A stretch of DNA of 64,000 nt from Methylobacter sp. KS41 (GTDB lineage: Bacteria > Pseudomonadota > Gammaproteobacteria > Methylococcales > Methylomonadaceae), in assembly GCA_002862125.1 (NCBI GenBank), contig PHSP01000001.1, forward strand, positions 2,018,501 to 2,082,500, given 5' to 3'. The position numbers and the translations under genes are program-made. Below, in pieces: positions 62,191 through 64,000 of this stretch. Below the pieces are notes generated by a model. That model was not told the DNA's origin. It did not search any database and saw only the letters and a list, made by a program, of their open reading frames with translations. Position 1 is the first letter of the stretch. Each line of letters begins with the position of its first letter.

Positions 62191-63115
62191 TCACCAGAGA
62201 CCAGAAATCAAAAAAGTTAAACCATTGCAAGGGCTCTTGTAAACAGTAATATTGCAAACGCTCGGCATACTGTTGAATAGTTTGCTGCATGGCCTGTTCG
62301 CGGTTTTTTCTGGGGAACTTCAACACGCCGCTGAAATAGTCAAAATAAATAACATGCTTGCAATGCCGCTTTAAGCAAAACATCGTATAAACCGGACATT
62401 TCAGCAATGAAGCCAGTATAAACGGGCCTTGTGGAAACAACGCCTTGGCCCCCAGAAAATCAACTTTTACCAAACGCTGGGAATGGCCAACGGGCGTTCT
62501 GTCCGCGGCAATAATGACCAGTTCGCCGTTGTCAATTTTATCGCTCAACAAGATGGAAGTGGCGGCGGTAATTTCTGTAACCTGAATCAGATTAAGACTG
62601 CTTTTACTGCTGCATTGATTTAATAAGCGGTTAAATTTTTCCGCATGTTTGGTATGGACCAATACGTTAATAATGATGTCCTTATCCAGATAAGCGATTA
62701 CCCGTGAAACTTCGAGATTACCCAGATGAGAGCCGAGCAGGACAACGCCCCGGCCTTTTTTTGTCTCGGCCAGCAGTTGATCTCGTCCATGATATTCCAC
62801 ATCAGCAAGTGAAATCGCTCCGGCCCAGGCGGCTAGTTTATCAATAAGCGTGTTGGCAAAACTTATAAAGTGCTTATAACTGTAAAACAAGCTGCCATCG
62901 GGTTTTGACGTGTCCGTAAACTTTGCCACCCTGCTTAAATAAGACCGGCTTGCCCGCCTGCCGGAACGATTAATCAACCAGTAATAAATGACCACGGGAT
63001 ATAAAAAAACTTGCAGGACATTCCGGCCCAAAAGCAGGTAAATGCGTAACAAAATGCGCATTCCCCAGAGCGTGCTGTGTTCTTCAAGTTGGGCCCAGTG
63101 TGGTGATTGTTTCAT
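62177..63115 (-). CDS. Lipid A-type acyltransferase (LpxL/HtrB family), copy 2
   Basis: 312 aa from the ATG at 63113-63115. HWAQLEEHSTLWGMRILLRI, VFLYPVVIYYWLINRSGRRA, the HX4E motif GSHLGNLEVSRVIAYLD, LVIIAADRTPVGHSQR and ALFPQGPFILASLLKCPVY all line up with copy 1 at 50560-51483. Both ends match too (LQEPLQWFNFFDFW). It sits in the usual APE order GT–acyltransferase–lyase. Overlaps the GT by 4 bp. Confidence 0.9.
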   Translation of the reverse strand: MKQSPHWAQLEEHSTLWGMRILLRIYLLLGRNVLQVFLYPVVIYYWLINRSGRRASRSYLSRVAKFTDTSKPDGSLFYSYKHFISFANTLIDKLAAWAGAISLADVEYHGRDQLLAETKKGRGVVLLGSHLGNLEVSRVIAYLDKDIIINVLVHTKHAEKFNRLLNQCSSKSSLNLIQVTEITAATSILLSDKIDNGELVIIAADRTPVGHSQRLVKVDFLGAKALFPQGPFILASLLKCPVYTMFCLKRHCKHVIYFDYFSGVLKFPRKNREQAMQQTIQQYAERLQYYCLQEPLQWFNFFDFWSLVNDAE

Positions 63116-63846
63116 CGCCAATGCCTGAATAGCAATTGAGGGATATGAATCAGCATTTCGAAAAAGAGTCTGGCATGTGTTTTTGAAATTCTTAAATTAT
63201 CACGCCACACATCGAAATGTGAAACGCCATCGTAAGGGTACTTTACCGCAGTGGGCATATTGACAGCATCTACGCCTTGCCAGTACAAACGCACAACGAT
63301 ATCAATATCAAAATCCATGCGTCTGGCGATGCGGTTTTTGCTGATTAACTGTTCCACAGCCGCCAGCGGATAAAGCCGTAAGCCGCACATTCCATCCGCA
63401 ATTGCCAATGACAAGGTATTTATGCGGATCCACAGATTGGTAAACTTTCTCCCATAAAGCCGCGCCTTGGGCGCTGTTTCATCAAAAACCGGGTTCCCCA
63501 GAATCATTGCCAGGGGATTCAGACGGCTTGCTTCAAGAAATCTTGGAATATCATCAAAGTCGTGCTGTCCATCCGCATCGATTTGTATGGCATGAGTAAA
63601 TCCGAGGCGAATGGCCTCTTCAAAACCATCAATAACCGCCGCCCCTTTGCCGCCATTTTCGCGCCTGTTTAATAAAGTGATCCACTTCGGCTCCAGCATG
63701 GCGCAATCAGCCAGCGCTTGCGAACAAACGCTCGAACTGCCGTCATTAATCAACAAACAAGGCAAACCATGAGCTTTTAATTTTAAAACCACGCGAGCAA
63801 TGGCCTCTTCATGATTATAAACAGGCACGATAACACAAACATTCAT
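63112..63846 (-). CDS. Family 2 glycosyltransferase, copy 2
   Basis: 244 aa, GT-A fold: MNVCVIVPVYNHEEAIARVV, LLINDGSSSVCSQALADC, NGGKGAAVIDGFEEAIRLG and the DADGQHDFDDIPRFLEA metal site. The C-terminal RLYWQGVDAVNMPTAVKYPY matches copy 1. It is the upstream partner of the acyltransferase. The ATG overlaps the dehydratase stop by 4 bp. Confidence 0.9.
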   Translation of the reverse strand: MNVCVIVPVYNHEEAIARVVLKLKAHGLPCLLINDGSSSVCSQALADCAMLEPKWITLLNRRENGGKGAAVIDGFEEAIRLGFTHAIQIDADGQHDFDDIPRFLEASRLNPLAMILGNPVFDETAPKARLYGRKFTNLWIRINTLSLAIADGMCGLRLYPLAAVEQLISKNRIARRMDFDIDIVVRLYWQGVDAVNMPTAVKYPYDGVSHFDVWRDNLRISKTHARLFFEMLIHIPQLLFRHWR

Positions 63847-64000
63847 TCCTTATATCCATAAACTAACCGCCCGGAACTATGCGGCCCCAGTTCTGAACTG
63901 AAATTAAAATACAATTTACCCGGCGATGCCTTCCAGCTAAGCATGAGCTTAAGCTTTGCACCTGGCGGGATCACTTTCACAAATTTAATAACTTCCATGT
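63843..64000 (-). CDS. 3-hydroxyacyl-ACP dehydratase-like protein (ApeI-like), C-terminal part
   Basis: The last 51 codons are visible; the gene runs off the right edge. VIKFVKVIPPGAKLKLMLSW and FNFSSELGPHSSGRLVYGY fit the end of hot-dog-fold dehydratases of the FabZ/FabA-like type that remove water during aryl-polyene extension. The stop overlaps the glycosyltransferase ATG (ATGA). The N-terminal catalytic His is not in the window. Confidence 0.65.
   Translation of the reverse strand, partial: MEVIKFVKVIPPGAKLKLMLSWKASPGKLYFNFSSELGPHSSGRLVYGYKE

Overview
The window looks like chromosomal DNA of a gammaproteobacterium. The evidence is the gene order DUF1451–leuS–lptE–holA, glyQ/glyS, the yciB–yciI–bolA group and DUF1244. 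The overall flavour (aryl-polyene pigment locus, SmbP-like protein, many decayed IS elements) would suit an aquatic methylotroph or methanotroph of the Methylococcales, but no C1 gene lies in the window, so the genus is a guess.

Layout. 1-3.3 kb is housekeeping: an M48 membrane protease, orn, a two-domain Fluc/CrcB-like fluoride channel, DUF190 and DUF805. 3.4-10.8 kb is a DNA graveyard. It holds one intact IS5-family element, then broken pieces of MCP, EAL and PAS signalling genes, IS66, IS3, IS21 (two types) and ISAzo13, two Mu-like phage genes, and a HigBA module with a deleted toxin. 10.8-15.4 kb is a minus-strand phosphorelay operon (sensor kinase, CheY-like regulator, hybrid kinase, PAS fragment) closed by a very strong hairpin. 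15.4-21 kb has a gene-poor stretch with a pentanucleotide repeat, tRNA-Ser(UGA), a GGDEF remnant, an ASCH-like gene, lnt (its 3' end altered by a small inverted-repeat element), parA and DUF1451. 21-31 kb holds leuS–lptE–holA, a large REC-REC-PAS-PAS-GGDEF-EAL protein and a zeta-toxin/Fic-like protein. 31-36 kb is the glycyl-tRNA synthetase operon, split by an AT-rich two-gene AAA ATPase/Toprim-like cassette. 36-43 kb is housekeeping again: gmhB, an acyltransferase, recJ, a parvulin lipoprotein, bolA, yciI, yciB and DUF1244. 43-47 kb is an accessory island with a type I methyltransferase (half-size HsdS, HsdM, KilA-N) that lacks hsdR.

47.2-64 kb is a minus-strand aryl-polyene (APE/xanthomonadin-like) biosynthetic cluster that continues past the right edge. 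Transcription runs from 64 kb downwards: dehydratase, glycosyltransferase, acyltransferase, MIO ammonia-lyase, thioesterase (pseudogene), [accessory insert: DUF4823 lipoprotein, TIR protein, vapB remnant], LolA-like, MMPL exporter, DUF3261 lipoprotein, FabG, ketosynthase remnant, chain-length factor, two ACPs, a second glycosyltransferase–acyltransferase–thioesterase set, a CrtI-like oxidoreductase, a lipoprotein and a COG4648 membrane protein. The pathway would make an aromatic starter, extend and reduce it on ACPs, attach it to a lipid or sugar carrier and move it to the outer membrane. One glycosyltransferase/acyltransferase pair is duplicated and the thioesterase of one set has decayed.

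The most noteworthy items are the putative AAA/Toprim defence pair between glyQ and glyS, a TIR gene inside the pigment operon, the tandem Fluc whose second half has lost its first helix, and the zeta/Fic-like fusion.
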